Assembly: GCF_001042905.1 (NCBI RefSeq)
Contig: NZ_JYLB01000001.1
Span: forward strand, 62,001 to 126,000
Source: Pseudomonas lini
Lineage (GTDB): Bacteria; Pseudomonadota; Gammaproteobacteria; Pseudomonadales; Pseudomonadaceae
DNA length: 64,000 nt
Reading direction: 5' to 3'
In this document: one piece after another, positions 55,670 to 63,783 of the stretch
How the letters are laid out: every line of letters begins with the position of its first letter
Numbering within the stretch: the stretch's first letter is position 1
Notes under the pieces: generated by a model
What the model saw: the letters and a program-made list of their open reading frames with translations, nothing else
Told to the model about the DNA's origin: nothing
Databases searched by the model: none
Program-made: the position numbers and the translations under genes

Positions 55670-57426
55670 CCCATAGCTCCATGACTAGCAGCCCCATGAT
55701 TAGAAAGACTCTCGAACAGGAATACGACATCGTCGTGATCGGCGGCGGCACTGCCGGGCCGATGGCGGCGATCAAGGCCAAGGAGCGCAACCGCGATTTG
55801 CGCGTGCTGCTGATCGACAAGGCTAACGTCAAACGCAGCGGCGCAATCAGCATGGGCATGGACGGGTTGAACAACGCGATCATTCCCGGACACTCGACAC
55901 CGGAGCAGTACACCAAGGAAATCACCATCGCCAACGACGGCATCGTCAATCAGGCGGCGGTGTATGCCTACGCGACCCACAGTTTCGAAACGATCGAGCA
56001 GCTGGACCGCTGGGGTGTGAAATTCGAGAAGGACGAAACCGGCGATTACGCGGTCAAGAAAGTCCACCACATGGGCGCCTACGTGCTGCCGATGCCGGAA
56101 GGGCATGACATCAAGAAAGTCCTGTACCGCCAGTTGAAACGAGCGCGAGTGAGCATCACTAATCGGCTGGTCTGCACGCGCTTGCTGACGGACGAGGAGG
56201 GCGCGGTCAACGGTGTGATGGGCTTCGATTGCCGTACAGCCGACTTCCATGTGATCAAGGCCAAAGCGGTGATCCTGTGCTGCGGCGCCGCCGGGCGTCT
56301 GGGTTTGCCATCCTCGGGTTACCTGATGGGCACCTACGAAAACCCCACCAATGCCGGCGACGGTTACGCCATGGCTTATCACGCCGGGGCCGAACTGGCG
56401 AACCTCGAATGCTTTCAGATCAACCCGCTGATCAAGGATTACAACGGCCCGGCCTGCGCCTACGTCACCGGCCCGCTGGGTGGCTACACCGCCAACAACA
56501 AGGGCGAGCGCTTCATCGAGTGCGACTACTGGAGCGGGCAGATGATGTGGGAGTTCCACCAGGAACTCGAAAGCGGCAATGGCCCGGTGTTCCTCAAACT
56601 CGATCACCTGGCCGAGGAAACCATCCAGAACATCGAAGAGATCCTGCACAGCAACGAACGCCCGAGTCGCGGCCAGTTTCACGCCAATCGCGGCACCGAT
56701 TACCGCACGCAGATGGTCGAGATGCACATCTCCGAAATCGGTTTTTGCAGCGGTCATTCGGCGTCCGGCGTGTGGGTCAACGAGAAAGCCGAGACGTCGG
56801 TGAAGGGTTTGTACTCGGCGGGTGACATGGCGGCGGTGCCGCACAACTACATGCTCGGCGCGTTCACCTATGGCTGGTTTGCCGGCAGCAACGCGGCGGA
56901 TTTTGTCGTCGAGCGCGAGTTTTCAGCGCTGGATGCGGATCAGATCGAAACAGAAAAGGCTCGGGTTTATGCACCGCTGGAGCGCGAACATGGTCTGCCG
57001 CCGGCTCAGGTCGAGTACAAACTGCGGCGCTTCGTGAACGACTACCTGCAACCGCCGAAAGTGACCAAGAAGATGCAAATCGGCCTGCAACGCTTCAGCG
57101 ATATCCAGCGCGATCTGGATCAGATCAAGGCCCACAACGCCCACGAACTGATGCGCGCGATGGAAGTCAGCATGATCCGCGACTGCGCCGAAATGGCCGC
57201 CCGCGCTTCGCTGTTTCGCGCCGAAAGTCGCTGGGGGCTTTACCACTATCGGGTCGACCACCCGCAACGCAATGACAGCGAGTGGTTCTGCCACTGCCAC
57301 CTGAAGAAGGGCGATGACGGCGCGATGACCAGTTTCAAGAAAGCCGTCGAGCCTTACATCGTCCCGCTGGACGCCGAAGAAATGCAGGCCTACGACCGGC
57401 TGCGGGTCGGTGCCTTTGCCGCCTGA
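55666..57426 (+). CDS. AprA-like FAD-dependent oxidoreductase (fumarate reductase/APS reductase family)
   Basis: A 586-residue flavoprotein. FAD-binding GGGTAG lies at residues 26-31, and the family's covalent or active-site regions follow (SGAISMGMDGLNNAIIPGHS; GFCSGHSASGVWVNEKAETS, then VKGLYSAGDMAAVPHNYMLG). The overall shape, and the small two-cluster ferredoxin encoded next, resemble adenylylsulfate reductase AprAB rather than fumarate reductase, which has a different partner set. No APS-specific residue can be verified by eye. First enzyme of a GntR-controlled cluster with an ABC importer. Substrate unknown. Confidence 0.75.
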   Translation: MTHSSMTSSPMIRKTLEQEYDIVVIGGGTAGPMAAIKAKERNRDLRVLLIDKANVKRSGAISMGMDGLNNAIIPGHSTPEQYTKEITIANDGIVNQAAVYAYATHSFETIEQLDRWGVKFEKDETGDYAVKKVHHMGAYVLPMPEGHDIKKVLYRQLKRARVSITNRLVCTRLLTDEEGAVNGVMGFDCRTADFHVIKAKAVILCCGAAGRLGLPSSGYLMGTYENPTNAGDGYAMAYHAGAELANLECFQINPLIKDYNGPACAYVTGPLGGYTANNKGERFIECDYWSGQMMWEFHQELESGNGPVFLKLDHLAEETIQNIEEILHSNERPSRGQFHANRGTDYRTQMVEMHISEIGFCSGHSASGVWVNEKAETSVKGLYSAGDMAAVPHNYMLGAFTYGWFAGSNAADFVVEREFSALDADQIETEKARVYAPLEREHGLPPAQVEYKLRRFVNDYLQPPKVTKKMQIGLQRFSDIQRDLDQIKAHNAHELMRAMEVSMIRDCAEMAARASLFRAESRWGLYHYRVDHPQRNDSEWFCHCHLKKGDDGAMTSFKKAVEPYIVPLDAEEMQAYDRLRVGAFAA

Positions 57427-57451
57427 GCACCACCCAAGAGAGAAACCGCCA

Positions 57452-57697
57452 ATGGCCTGTCAACCCCAGGAAATCTTCTTCCGCTCCAATGCTCCCGTCA
57501 CGGTCGACGAGGATAAATGCATCGCCCACAAAGGCTGCACCGTGTGCGTCGACGTCTGCCCGATGGACCTGCTGGCGATCAACCCGGCCACGCAAAAGGC
57601 CTACATGGCGTTCGACGAGTGCTGGTACTGCATGCCGTGTGAAAAGGACTGCCCGACCGGGGCGGTGAAAGTTGAAATCCCGTATCTGTTGCGCTGA
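57452..57697 (+). CDS. Two-cluster 4Fe-4S ferredoxin, partner of the flavoprotein (AprB-like)
   Basis: An 81-residue protein with two cluster motifs: Cys23, 29, 32, 36 (C-x5-C-x2-C-x3-C) and Cys57, 60, 63, 67 (C-x2-C-x2-C-x3-C-P). The extended spacing in the first motif is like AprB. It starts at the Met of MACQPQEIFF, 26 bases after the flavoprotein stop, with GAGAG upstream. It should shuttle electrons to or from the flavoprotein. Confidence 0.88.
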   Translation: MACQPQEIFFRSNAPVTVDEDKCIAHKGCTVCVDVCPMDLLAINPATQKAYMAFDECWYCMPCEKDCPTGAVKVEIPYLLR

Positions 57698-57738
57698 GTG
57701 TGGACACAGATGGCATCTCCATTGATAGATCGGACGCC

Positions 57739-57830
57739 TTCGCGAGCAAGCCCGCTCCCACAATGATTTGTGCTGTGCCTCAGATTTTGAAAACTCCAAA
57801 GAACCCTGTGGGAGCGGGCTTGCTCGCGAA
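57739..57830. repeat. REPIN-type palindrome 2 (different family)
   Basis: Perfect 23-base arms with core GTGGGAGCGGGCTTGCTCGC flank a 46-base centre. This REP family differs from the GATCGCAGCC type found three more times in the window. Confidence 0.9.
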
Positions 57831-57962
57831 GAGGCCAGCCCAAACAACCACAAAGCCATCCGGCAACCCCCGGACGCTCGATTCAAAACACCCCTCGTTT
57901 CCCACCGCGCCCTGATCGTGGCGGAGACGAACATCCTATAAATGATTCGAGGGGATACACCT

Positions 57963-59366
57963 ATGTTGCGTGCAGCATTTGCCGGTCTGGTACTGGCCTC
58001 ATTCACCTTGTCTGCGTCGGCCGAAACCATCCGCATCGCCATCGGCACCCAGGACACCACCATCAACTGCGCCGCCGGCGGTCTGCTGATTCGCGAGCTC
58101 GGTCTGCTGGACAAATACCTGCCCCACGACGGCCCCTACAAGGACGCCCAATACGACGTGCAGTGGAAGAACTTCACCAGCGGCGCGCCCCTGACCAACG
58201 AGATGGTCGCCGGCAAACTCGACTTCGGCGCCATGGCCGATTTCCCCGGTTCGTTCAACGGTGTGGCGTTCGAAACGGCGGGCAAGCACAGCCTGTTCAT
58301 CAGCGTGCTGTCGGGCAGTATCAAGGGCAGTGGCAACGGCATCGTGGTGCCGAGCGCATCGGGCGTGCAGTCGTTGGCGGAGCTCAAAGGCAAGACCATT
58401 TCCGTGCCGTTCGCGTCCACTGCCCATGGCATGTTGTTGCGCGCCGTCGCGGCTCAAGGCTGGGACCCGCTCAAGGATGTGAACATCATCGCCCAGGCGC
58501 CGGAAGTCGCCGGTTCCGCACTGCAGGCCGGCAAGATCGAAGCGCACGCCGACTTTGTGCCATTCGCCGAACTGTTCACCAGCCGCGGTTTCGCTCGCAA
58601 GATTTATGACGGTTCACAGGCCAACACGCCGACCTTCCACGGCGCCTTGGTCGACCAGAGCTATGCGAACAAGTACCCGGAAATCGTCGTCGCCTATCTG
58701 CGCGCGAGCATCGAGGCCAATCAGTTGCTGGCGGCGGAACCGGAGAAATACAGCGAGCTGATCGCCAAAGTCACCGGTGTCGATGCCGAGGTCAATTACC
58801 TGTTCCACGGTCCGCTGGGCGTACAAACCCGGGACCTGAGCTGGAAGCCGGAATACCGTCAGGCGGTGGGCACGGCCATCGATACCCTCAAGTTGTTGAA
58901 GAAGGCTGATCGTGGTCTCGATCTGAATACCTTCATCGACGACCAGTACATTCGTGCCGCGTTCAAGGCGTCGAAACTGGACTACACCGCGCAACTGGCC
59001 AACTACGCACAAGCACCTCTGAAGGCGGTGGATGCGCTGGACGGTAAAACCATTACCGACTTCAGCCACGTGGCGGAAATCTGGGTGCGTGGCGAGCCGA
59101 AAGTCCGCCAATACGCCTCGGCGGAATCGGCTTTCACCGCGTTAGCCAGCCTGAAGCAGGAAGGCAAAAACATCCGCGCGGTGTATGCCCAGGCCAGTGA
59201 CAGCGGGATCAAATTGCTGGCGGATCAGGCGTGGTTTGCCAGCGATGCGAAAGGGCGCCTCAGCGCGTTCTTGCTCAAAGGCCAGGCCCAACAATTCGCC
59301 ACGGCCCAGGGCGGCAAAGTCTTCGACTTCACCGACGCCACCACCCAGGCCGTCGCCGTTCGCTAA
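57963..59366 (+). CDS. ABC transporter substrate-binding protein (NrtA/SsuA/TauA type)
   Basis: A 467-residue periplasmic protein with signal peptide MLRAAFAGLVLASFTLSASA. The mature start ETIRIAIGTQDTTINCAAGG, then PLTNEMVAGKLDFGAMADFP and ASTAHGMLLRAVAAQGW, is the NitT/TauT binding-protein pattern. It is longer than TauA/SsuA (about 320) by a C-terminal extension, like NrtA. Start at ATG 57963 has GAGGGG upstream. The ligand is probably a small anion such as a sulfonate or an oxyanion. Confidence 0.88.
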   Translation: MLRAAFAGLVLASFTLSASAETIRIAIGTQDTTINCAAGGLLIRELGLLDKYLPHDGPYKDAQYDVQWKNFTSGAPLTNEMVAGKLDFGAMADFPGSFNGVAFETAGKHSLFISVLSGSIKGSGNGIVVPSASGVQSLAELKGKTISVPFASTAHGMLLRAVAAQGWDPLKDVNIIAQAPEVAGSALQAGKIEAHADFVPFAELFTSRGFARKIYDGSQANTPTFHGALVDQSYANKYPEIVVAYLRASIEANQLLAAEPEKYSELIAKVTGVDAEVNYLFHGPLGVQTRDLSWKPEYRQAVGTAIDTLKLLKKADRGLDLNTFIDDQYIRAAFKASKLDYTAQLANYAQAPLKAVDALDGKTITDFSHVAEIWVRGEPKVRQYASAESAFTALASLKQEGKNIRAVYAQASDSGIKLLADQAWFASDAKGRLSAFLLKGQAQQFATAQGGKVFDFTDATTQAVAVR

Positions 59367-59412
59367 CCCCGATCCTCTGTACCCGATGGCTCGCGATTTA
59401 AACACGGTCAAT

Positions 59413-59501
59413 GTAGGAGCTGCCGAAGGCTGCGATCTTTTGATCTTGTTCTTCGGTGGCTTTGAAACCGCCAAAAGATCGCAGCCTTCGGCAGCTCCTA
59501 C
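59413..59501. repeat. REPIN-type palindrome 3
   Basis: 29-base perfect arms of the same family as the element at 54731, in opposite arm order, with a 31-base centre. It separates the binding-protein gene from the permease and may raise the relative amount of binding-protein mRNA. Confidence 0.9.
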
Positions 59502-59531
59502 AGGTGATGTGTTCGCCATTGGAAATTATGT

Positions 59532-60314
59532 ATGTCCCGATCATTTTCACGCTGGCTCCCCCGGGCCTCCTCATTACTGCTTTGCCTGCTGTTCTGGCAA
59601 CTCGCCGCCACTCACCACTGGAACCTCGGTCTGGTCACCTTCGCTAACGTCCCGACACCCATGGCAGTCATCGAAGCAGCCCTCGGTCTAGGCGATTCCG
59701 GCAAGCTCGCTCAACACCTGAGCAGCAGCCTCGGCCGGGTCTTCGCCGGTTACCTCGCGGCGCTGATCATCGGCATCGCTTTGGGCCTGGCCATCGGTCG
59801 TTCGAAATGGGCCGAAGATTTATTGCTACCACCTCTGGAAGTCCTGCGCCCGATTCCGGCCGTGGCCTGGATTCCCCTGGCGATCCTGATGTTCCCGTCG
59901 TCAGAGCTGTCCATGGTTTTCATCACCTTCACCGGCGCGTTATTCCCGATTCTGCTCAACACCGTGCACGGCGTCGAAGGCGTCGACCCGCGATTGATCG
60001 CCTCGGCGAAAAGCCTCGGGGCAGGGCGTCGGGCGATTCTGCTGGAGGTGATTCTGCCGGGCGCCGCGCCGAGCATCATCACTGGCCTCGCCATCGGCAT
60101 GGGCACCTCGTGGTTCTGCCTGGTGACCGCAGAAATGATCTCCGGCCAGTACGGCATCGGCTACTACACCTGGGAGTCCTACACCATTCAGAACTACGCC
60201 GACATCGTGGTCGGCATGTTGCTGATCGGCGTACTGGGGATGGGCAGCAGCCTGCTGATCAAACGCTTGGGCGGGCTATTCACGCCCTGGCACCGACCAC
60301 GAGGAAAAGCCTGA
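59532..60314 (+). CDS. ABC transporter permease
   Basis: A 260-residue membrane protein with about six helices and the EAA cytoplasmic loop (SAKSLGAGRRAILLEVILPG, ending A-x-P-S-I-I-T-G) that docks to the ATPase. The helix and loop order is that of SsuC/TauC/NrtB. It overlaps the ATPase gene by 1 base (TGATG). Confidence 0.93.
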   Translation: MSRSFSRWLPRASSLLLCLLFWQLAATHHWNLGLVTFANVPTPMAVIEAALGLGDSGKLAQHLSSSLGRVFAGYLAALIIGIALGLAIGRSKWAEDLLLPPLEVLRPIPAVAWIPLAILMFPSSELSMVFITFTGALFPILLNTVHGVEGVDPRLIASAKSLGAGRRAILLEVILPGAAPSIITGLAIGMGTSWFCLVTAEMISGQYGIGYYTWESYTIQNYADIVVGMLLIGVLGMGSSLLIKRLGGLFTPWHRPRGKA

Positions 60315-61162
60315 TGAGCGTGATGCAAAGTCCTGAAGGGCGGATCGACATCCACCAATTGTCCATCGTCCTCGGCGAATACAAGCAAGCCTTCGAAGCC
60401 GTGCAAGGTCTGGATTGCCAGATCGAGCCGGGGCAGTTCGTGTGCATTCTCGGGCCGTCCGGTTGCGGTAAATCGACCTTGCTCGGCGCGCTGGCCGGGC
60501 ACCTGCAACCGCGCAGCGGTACGTTGAGTGTCGACGGTGCGCAGGTCTCGGGGCCATCGCCGCAGCGTGGCATGGTCTTCCAGCAACACACGCTGTTCCC
60601 GTGGCGCACGGTGCGCGACAACGTGGCTTTCGGCCTGAAAATGCGCGGCATCGGCAAAGCCGAACGCCATACAGCGGCTGACGAAATGCTCGCCCTGGTA
60701 GGCCTCGAAGGCTTTGCCGAGTGTTGGCCGAATCAGCTCTCCGGCGGCATGCAGCAACGGGTGGAAATCGCCCGGGTGCTGATCAATCGTCCGCGCCTGT
60801 TGCTGATGGACGAACCCTTCGGCGCCCTCGATGCGCTGACCCGGTTGAACATGCAGGAGCTGCTGCTGGACATCTGGACGCGAATTCGCACCACCGTGGT
60901 GTTCGTTACCCATGATATCGACGAAGCGCTGTTCCTCGCCGATCGCCTGCTGGTCATGAGTTCGCGTCCGGGCCGGATCATCGAAGACCTGCGCCTCGAC
61001 TTCCCCCGGCCACGCACCACCGAACTGGTGACGAGCCCTGAATTTTCCCGCTTGAAGCGTCATTGCCTCGAGTTGCTGCGTCACGAAGACGGTCGGCAGT
61101 TACCGCGCCTGAACCCTCTCGGACTTCCTCCTGAAAACCCACTGCCGCGATTTGCCCTATGA
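60314..61162 (+). CDS. ABC transporter ATP-binding protein
   Basis: A 282-residue ATPase. Walker A is GPSGCGKST at residues 47-55, signature LSGGM at 142-146, Walker B LLLMDEP at 162-168, and the switch His in FVTHDIDEAL. It powers the NitT/TauT-type importer. Overlaps the HEAT-repeat gene by 4 bases. Confidence 0.95.
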   Translation: MSVMQSPEGRIDIHQLSIVLGEYKQAFEAVQGLDCQIEPGQFVCILGPSGCGKSTLLGALAGHLQPRSGTLSVDGAQVSGPSPQRGMVFQQHTLFPWRTVRDNVAFGLKMRGIGKAERHTAADEMLALVGLEGFAECWPNQLSGGMQQRVEIARVLINRPRLLLMDEPFGALDALTRLNMQELLLDIWTRIRTTVVFVTHDIDEALFLADRLLVMSSRPGRIIEDLRLDFPRPRTTELVTSPEFSRLKRHCLELLRHEDGRQLPRLNPLGLPPENPLPRFAL

Positions 61163-62121
61163 CCTCTCTATTCGATGTAACCGATAACGACGACATCCTT
61201 GCCCTGCAACCGCGCCTGACCGATGACGACCCTGGCGTGCGCCGCATTGCGCTGATCGAGCTGGCCGACCTCGAAGAACCGGATGGCTTGCTGTGGCTGG
61301 TCAATCGACTGGCCGAAGACCCGACCGAAGAAGTGCGCGCCGAAGCCGCGCGATTGCTGGAAGCCTGGGAGGATGAATCGGTGGTCGAAGCGCTGTGCCA
61401 GGCGCTGACCGACCCGTCGCTGGCAGTGCAGTCTGCCGCTGCGCAAAGCCTCAGCCTGCTCAAAAGCGAAGCAGCGGGGAGGGTGATTCTGCCGTGGACC
61501 GGGCATGCCGATATCAGCGTGCGCGTCGCGGCTTTCAGGGCCTTGCGCGAGTTGCGTTTTCCCGAGGCTGCCTCCGCGGCATTGTCAGCGTTGGACGATA
61601 GGGACGCCAATGTCCGGCGTGAAGCGGTCGGCGTACTCGGCTGGCTCAAGCAACTCGATGCGTTGCCTGCCTTGGCCCGACTCGCCAGCTACGACCCGGA
61701 CACCGAAGTCCGTCGCGCCGCCACTGGCGCCCTTGGCCTGGCGTCTGACGCGCAAGTGCTGCCAGCCTTGCGTCAGGCGTTGCAGGACCAAGCCTGGCAA
61801 GTGCGCGAAGAAGCCGCCACCACATTGGGCAAGGTCGGACACGCCGACGCCGGTTCTGCCTTGGTCGAAGCCTTGAGCGATGATTACTGGCAAGTCCGCC
61901 TGCGCGCCACCCGCAGCCTTGGCCGTTTGCGTTACGTTCCGGCGCTCGAAGCGTTGATCGAAACCCTCGGCCATCGCATCAGCAATTTGCGCAAGGAAGC
62001 CGCCCTGGCCCTTGGCGAATTGAACGATCAAGGCGCCATCGCCGCATTACAGGCGGCGCAAGATGACGGCGACCCGGAAGTGCGCAAAGCCGTGCGCATT
62101 GCGTTGAGTCAGCTGCAATGA
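61159..62121 (+). CDS. HEAT-repeat protein
   Basis: A 320-residue protein made almost wholly of HEAT/PBS-lyase-like repeats of about 31 residues (DDDPGVRRIALIELADLEEP; DRDANVRREAVGVLGWLKQL; YDPDTEVRRAATGALGLASD; DQAWQVREEAATTLGKVGHA; SDDYWQVRLRATRSLGRLRY). Such solenoids act as scaffolds or, in bilin lyase relatives, as cofactor-handling proteins. It is tightly coupled to the ABC genes and DUF971 gene, suggesting it helps in cofactor or complex assembly for the flavoprotein/ferredoxin pair. Confidence 0.88.
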   Translation: MTSLFDVTDNDDILALQPRLTDDDPGVRRIALIELADLEEPDGLLWLVNRLAEDPTEEVRAEAARLLEAWEDESVVEALCQALTDPSLAVQSAAAQSLSLLKSEAAGRVILPWTGHADISVRVAAFRALRELRFPEAASAALSALDDRDANVRREAVGVLGWLKQLDALPALARLASYDPDTEVRRAATGALGLASDAQVLPALRQALQDQAWQVREEAATTLGKVGHADAGSALVEALSDDYWQVRLRATRSLGRLRYVPALEALIETLGHRISNLRKEAALALGELNDQGAIAALQAAQDDGDPEVRKAVRIALSQLQ

Positions 62122-62402
62122 ACCCGGTGGCGATTGGTAATTCCAAGAGCAAACAACAGCTGCGATTGAACTGGCCGGATGGCCGTGAGCAGGTACTCGA
62201 TCACACCGAACTGCGCCGCCAATGCCCGTGTTCGCAATGCCGGGCATTTCGTCTGCAAGGCCTGACGGTGAAAGTGGATGAGCGCATCCGCGTGGTCGAA
62301 CTCAATGCCCAGGGCTACGGCCTGCAACTGATCTTCAGTGATGGCCATGAGCGCGGCATCTACCCGTGGCCCTACCTGTCCGGGTTAACCCCACCCCCGT
62401 AG
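62118..62402 (+). CDS. DUF971 protein (butyrobetaine hydroxylase N-terminal-like)
   Basis: A 94-residue protein. The pattern LRLNWPDGREQVLDHTELRR, then CPCSQCRAFR and YGLQLIFSDGHERGIYPWPY, is the DUF971 fold, which in eukaryotic enzymes binds zinc and which in bacteria accompanies Fe-S and carnitine-type enzymes. The CPCSQC cluster suggests metal binding. Overlaps the HEAT gene by 4 bases and ends the operon, followed by a REPIN. Confidence 0.88.
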   Translation: MNPVAIGNSKSKQQLRLNWPDGREQVLDHTELRRQCPCSQCRAFRLQGLTVKVDERIRVVELNAQGYGLQLIFSDGHERGIYPWPYLSGLTPPP

Positions 62403-62409
62403 GAGCTGT

Positions 62410-62507
62410 GTAGGAGCTGTCGAGTGAAACGAGGCTGCGATCTTTTGATCTTGTTCTTTAAAAACACATCAAAAGATCGCAGCCTCGTTTCTCTCGACAG
62501 CTCCTAC
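62410..62507. repeat. REPIN-type palindrome 4
   Basis: 39-base arms with one mismatch; it shares the GTAGGAGCTG and GGCTGCGATCTTTTGA parts with elements 1 and 3 but carries an inserted CGAGTGAAACGA-type middle. It lies at the end of the cluster and probably contributes to transcription termination. Confidence 0.88.
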
Positions 62508-62535
62508 AAGTGCTTGTCAGGAAAAACGCAAAAGA

Positions 62536-62547
62536 GTACAAATGTAC
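62536..62547 (+). promoter_or_regulatory. LexA2 operator
   Basis: GTAC-AAAT-GTAC, a palindrome of the type bound by the second LexA of Pseudomonas (GTAC-N4-GTRC), lies three bases before the lexA2 start at 62551 and overlaps an alternative ATG at 62542, which it would disqualify as the main start. Confidence 0.75.
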
Positions 62548-62550
62548 TCC

Positions 62551-63159
62551 ATGACGACTTTAACTCCCCGCCGTACCGCCATCCTGACCTTCATCCGCGA
62601 TCGAATCGCCGAACACGGTCAGCCCCCGAGCCTCGCTGAAATCAGCGAGGCCTTTGGCTTCGCCTCTCGTAGCGTGGCGCGCAAGCATGTGTTGGCGCTG
62701 ACCGAGGCCGGTTTTATCGAGGTCAATGCGCATCAGGCGCGCGGTATCCGGCTGCTGAATCAACCGCCGCGGCCCGAGTTGCTGGACGTTCCGGTACTCG
62801 GTCGAGTGGCGGCCGGTGCGCCGATCGGTGCCGATGCCGAAGTCCACAGCCGTTTGCTGCTTGATCCGTCGATCTTCTCGCGGGTGCCGGATTACATGCT
62901 GCGGGTGCAGGGCGATTCGATGATTGAGGACGGCATTCTCGACGGTGATCTGGTGGGTGTGCGGCGCAATCCCGAAGCGGTCAACGGTCAGATTGTGGTG
63001 GCGCGGCTCGATGGCGAAGTCACCATCAAGCGTTTTGAGCGGGTCGGCGATTCTGTTCGCCTGTTACCGCGCAACCCGGCTTACAAGCCGATCATTGTTC
63101 GAGCCGATCAGGATCTGGCCATCGAAGGGGTGTTTTGCGGTCTGGTGAGGCAAGGGTGA
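62551..63159 (+). CDS. lexA2: LexA2 SOS repressor
   Basis: A 202-residue LexA homologue starting MTTLTPRRTAILTFIRDRIA. The winged helix (PSLAEISEAFGFASRSVARK) is followed by cleavage site Ala88-Gly89 (VAAGAP), Ser123 in GDSM and Lys160 in VTIKRF. All catalytic residues are intact. In Pseudomonas and relatives this lexA2 heads the imuA-imuB-dnaE2 mutagenesis operon and autoregulates it. Overlaps imuA by one base (TGATG). Confidence 0.93.
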   Translation: MTTLTPRRTAILTFIRDRIAEHGQPPSLAEISEAFGFASRSVARKHVLALTEAGFIEVNAHQARGIRLLNQPPRPELLDVPVLGRVAAGAPIGADAEVHSRLLLDPSIFSRVPDYMLRVQGDSMIEDGILDGDLVGVRRNPEAVNGQIVVARLDGEVTIKRFERVGDSVRLLPRNPAYKPIIVRADQDLAIEGVFCGLVRQG

Positions 63160-63776
63160 TGGGCGCCGTCGTTGCGTTGGATACGCTGTTCAATGGTGGC
63201 CAGGTCTGGAAGGGCCGGCCTGCGCCACCGGCCGTCAGCCCACAACCCACCGGGCATGCGGCGCTGGATGCGGCATTGCCCACGGGCGGCTGGCCGGAAG
63301 CGGCGCTGACTGAAATCCTGCTGGCCGGGCAGGGCGTGGGTGAGTTGCAACTGGTGTGGCCGGCGCTGGCGCGGCTGTCGGCGGCGGGGGAGCGCATCGT
63401 GCTGGTGGCGCCGCCTTACGTGCCGTATCCCCAGGCCTGGCAGAACGCCGGGGTTGATTTGCGGCAACTGTCGATCATCCACGCCAGTGAGCGCGATGCG
63501 CTGTGGGCGGCGGAACAATGCCTGCGTTCGGGCAGTTGCGGGGCGGTGTTGTGCTGGCCGCACAAAGCCGACGATCGGGCATTGCGACGTTTGCAGGTGG
63601 CGGCGGAAACCGGTCAGACCCTGGCGTTCGCCTATCGCTCGATCAGTGAAGCCATCAACCCGTCGCCAGCGGCCCTGCGCATCGCCATCGACGCCAAACC
63701 TGCGCAATTGCGGGTGCTCAAGTGCCGGGGCGGGCTGGCCCGTTCGGCGCCGATTGCCTTTGCCGTCGGGCATTGA
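63159..63776 (+). CDS. imuA: ImuA translesion synthesis accessory protein
   Basis: A 205-residue RecA/SulA-like protein: LDAALPTGGWPEAALTEILL (the family's G-G-x-P-x-x-x-L-x-E pattern), then VWPALARLSAAGERIVLVAP. It works with ImuB and DnaE2 in SOS mutagenesis. Start at 63159 is coupled to the lexA2 stop; an upstream in-frame ATG (63135) lies inside lexA2. Confidence 0.93.
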   Translation: MGAVVALDTLFNGGQVWKGRPAPPAVSPQPTGHAALDAALPTGGWPEAALTEILLAGQGVGELQLVWPALARLSAAGERIVLVAPPYVPYPQAWQNAGVDLRQLSIIHASERDALWAAEQCLRSGSCGAVLCWPHKADDRALRRLQVAAETGQTLAFAYRSISEAINPSPAALRIAIDAKPAQLRVLKCRGGLARSAPIAFAVGH

Positions 63777-63783
63777 GGTTGCC

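Noticed and set aside
55660..56844. 394-codon open frame antisense to the AprA-like flavoprotein
   Set aside because: Shadow of a strongly coding GC-rich gene; the translation is His/Val-rich with no domain.
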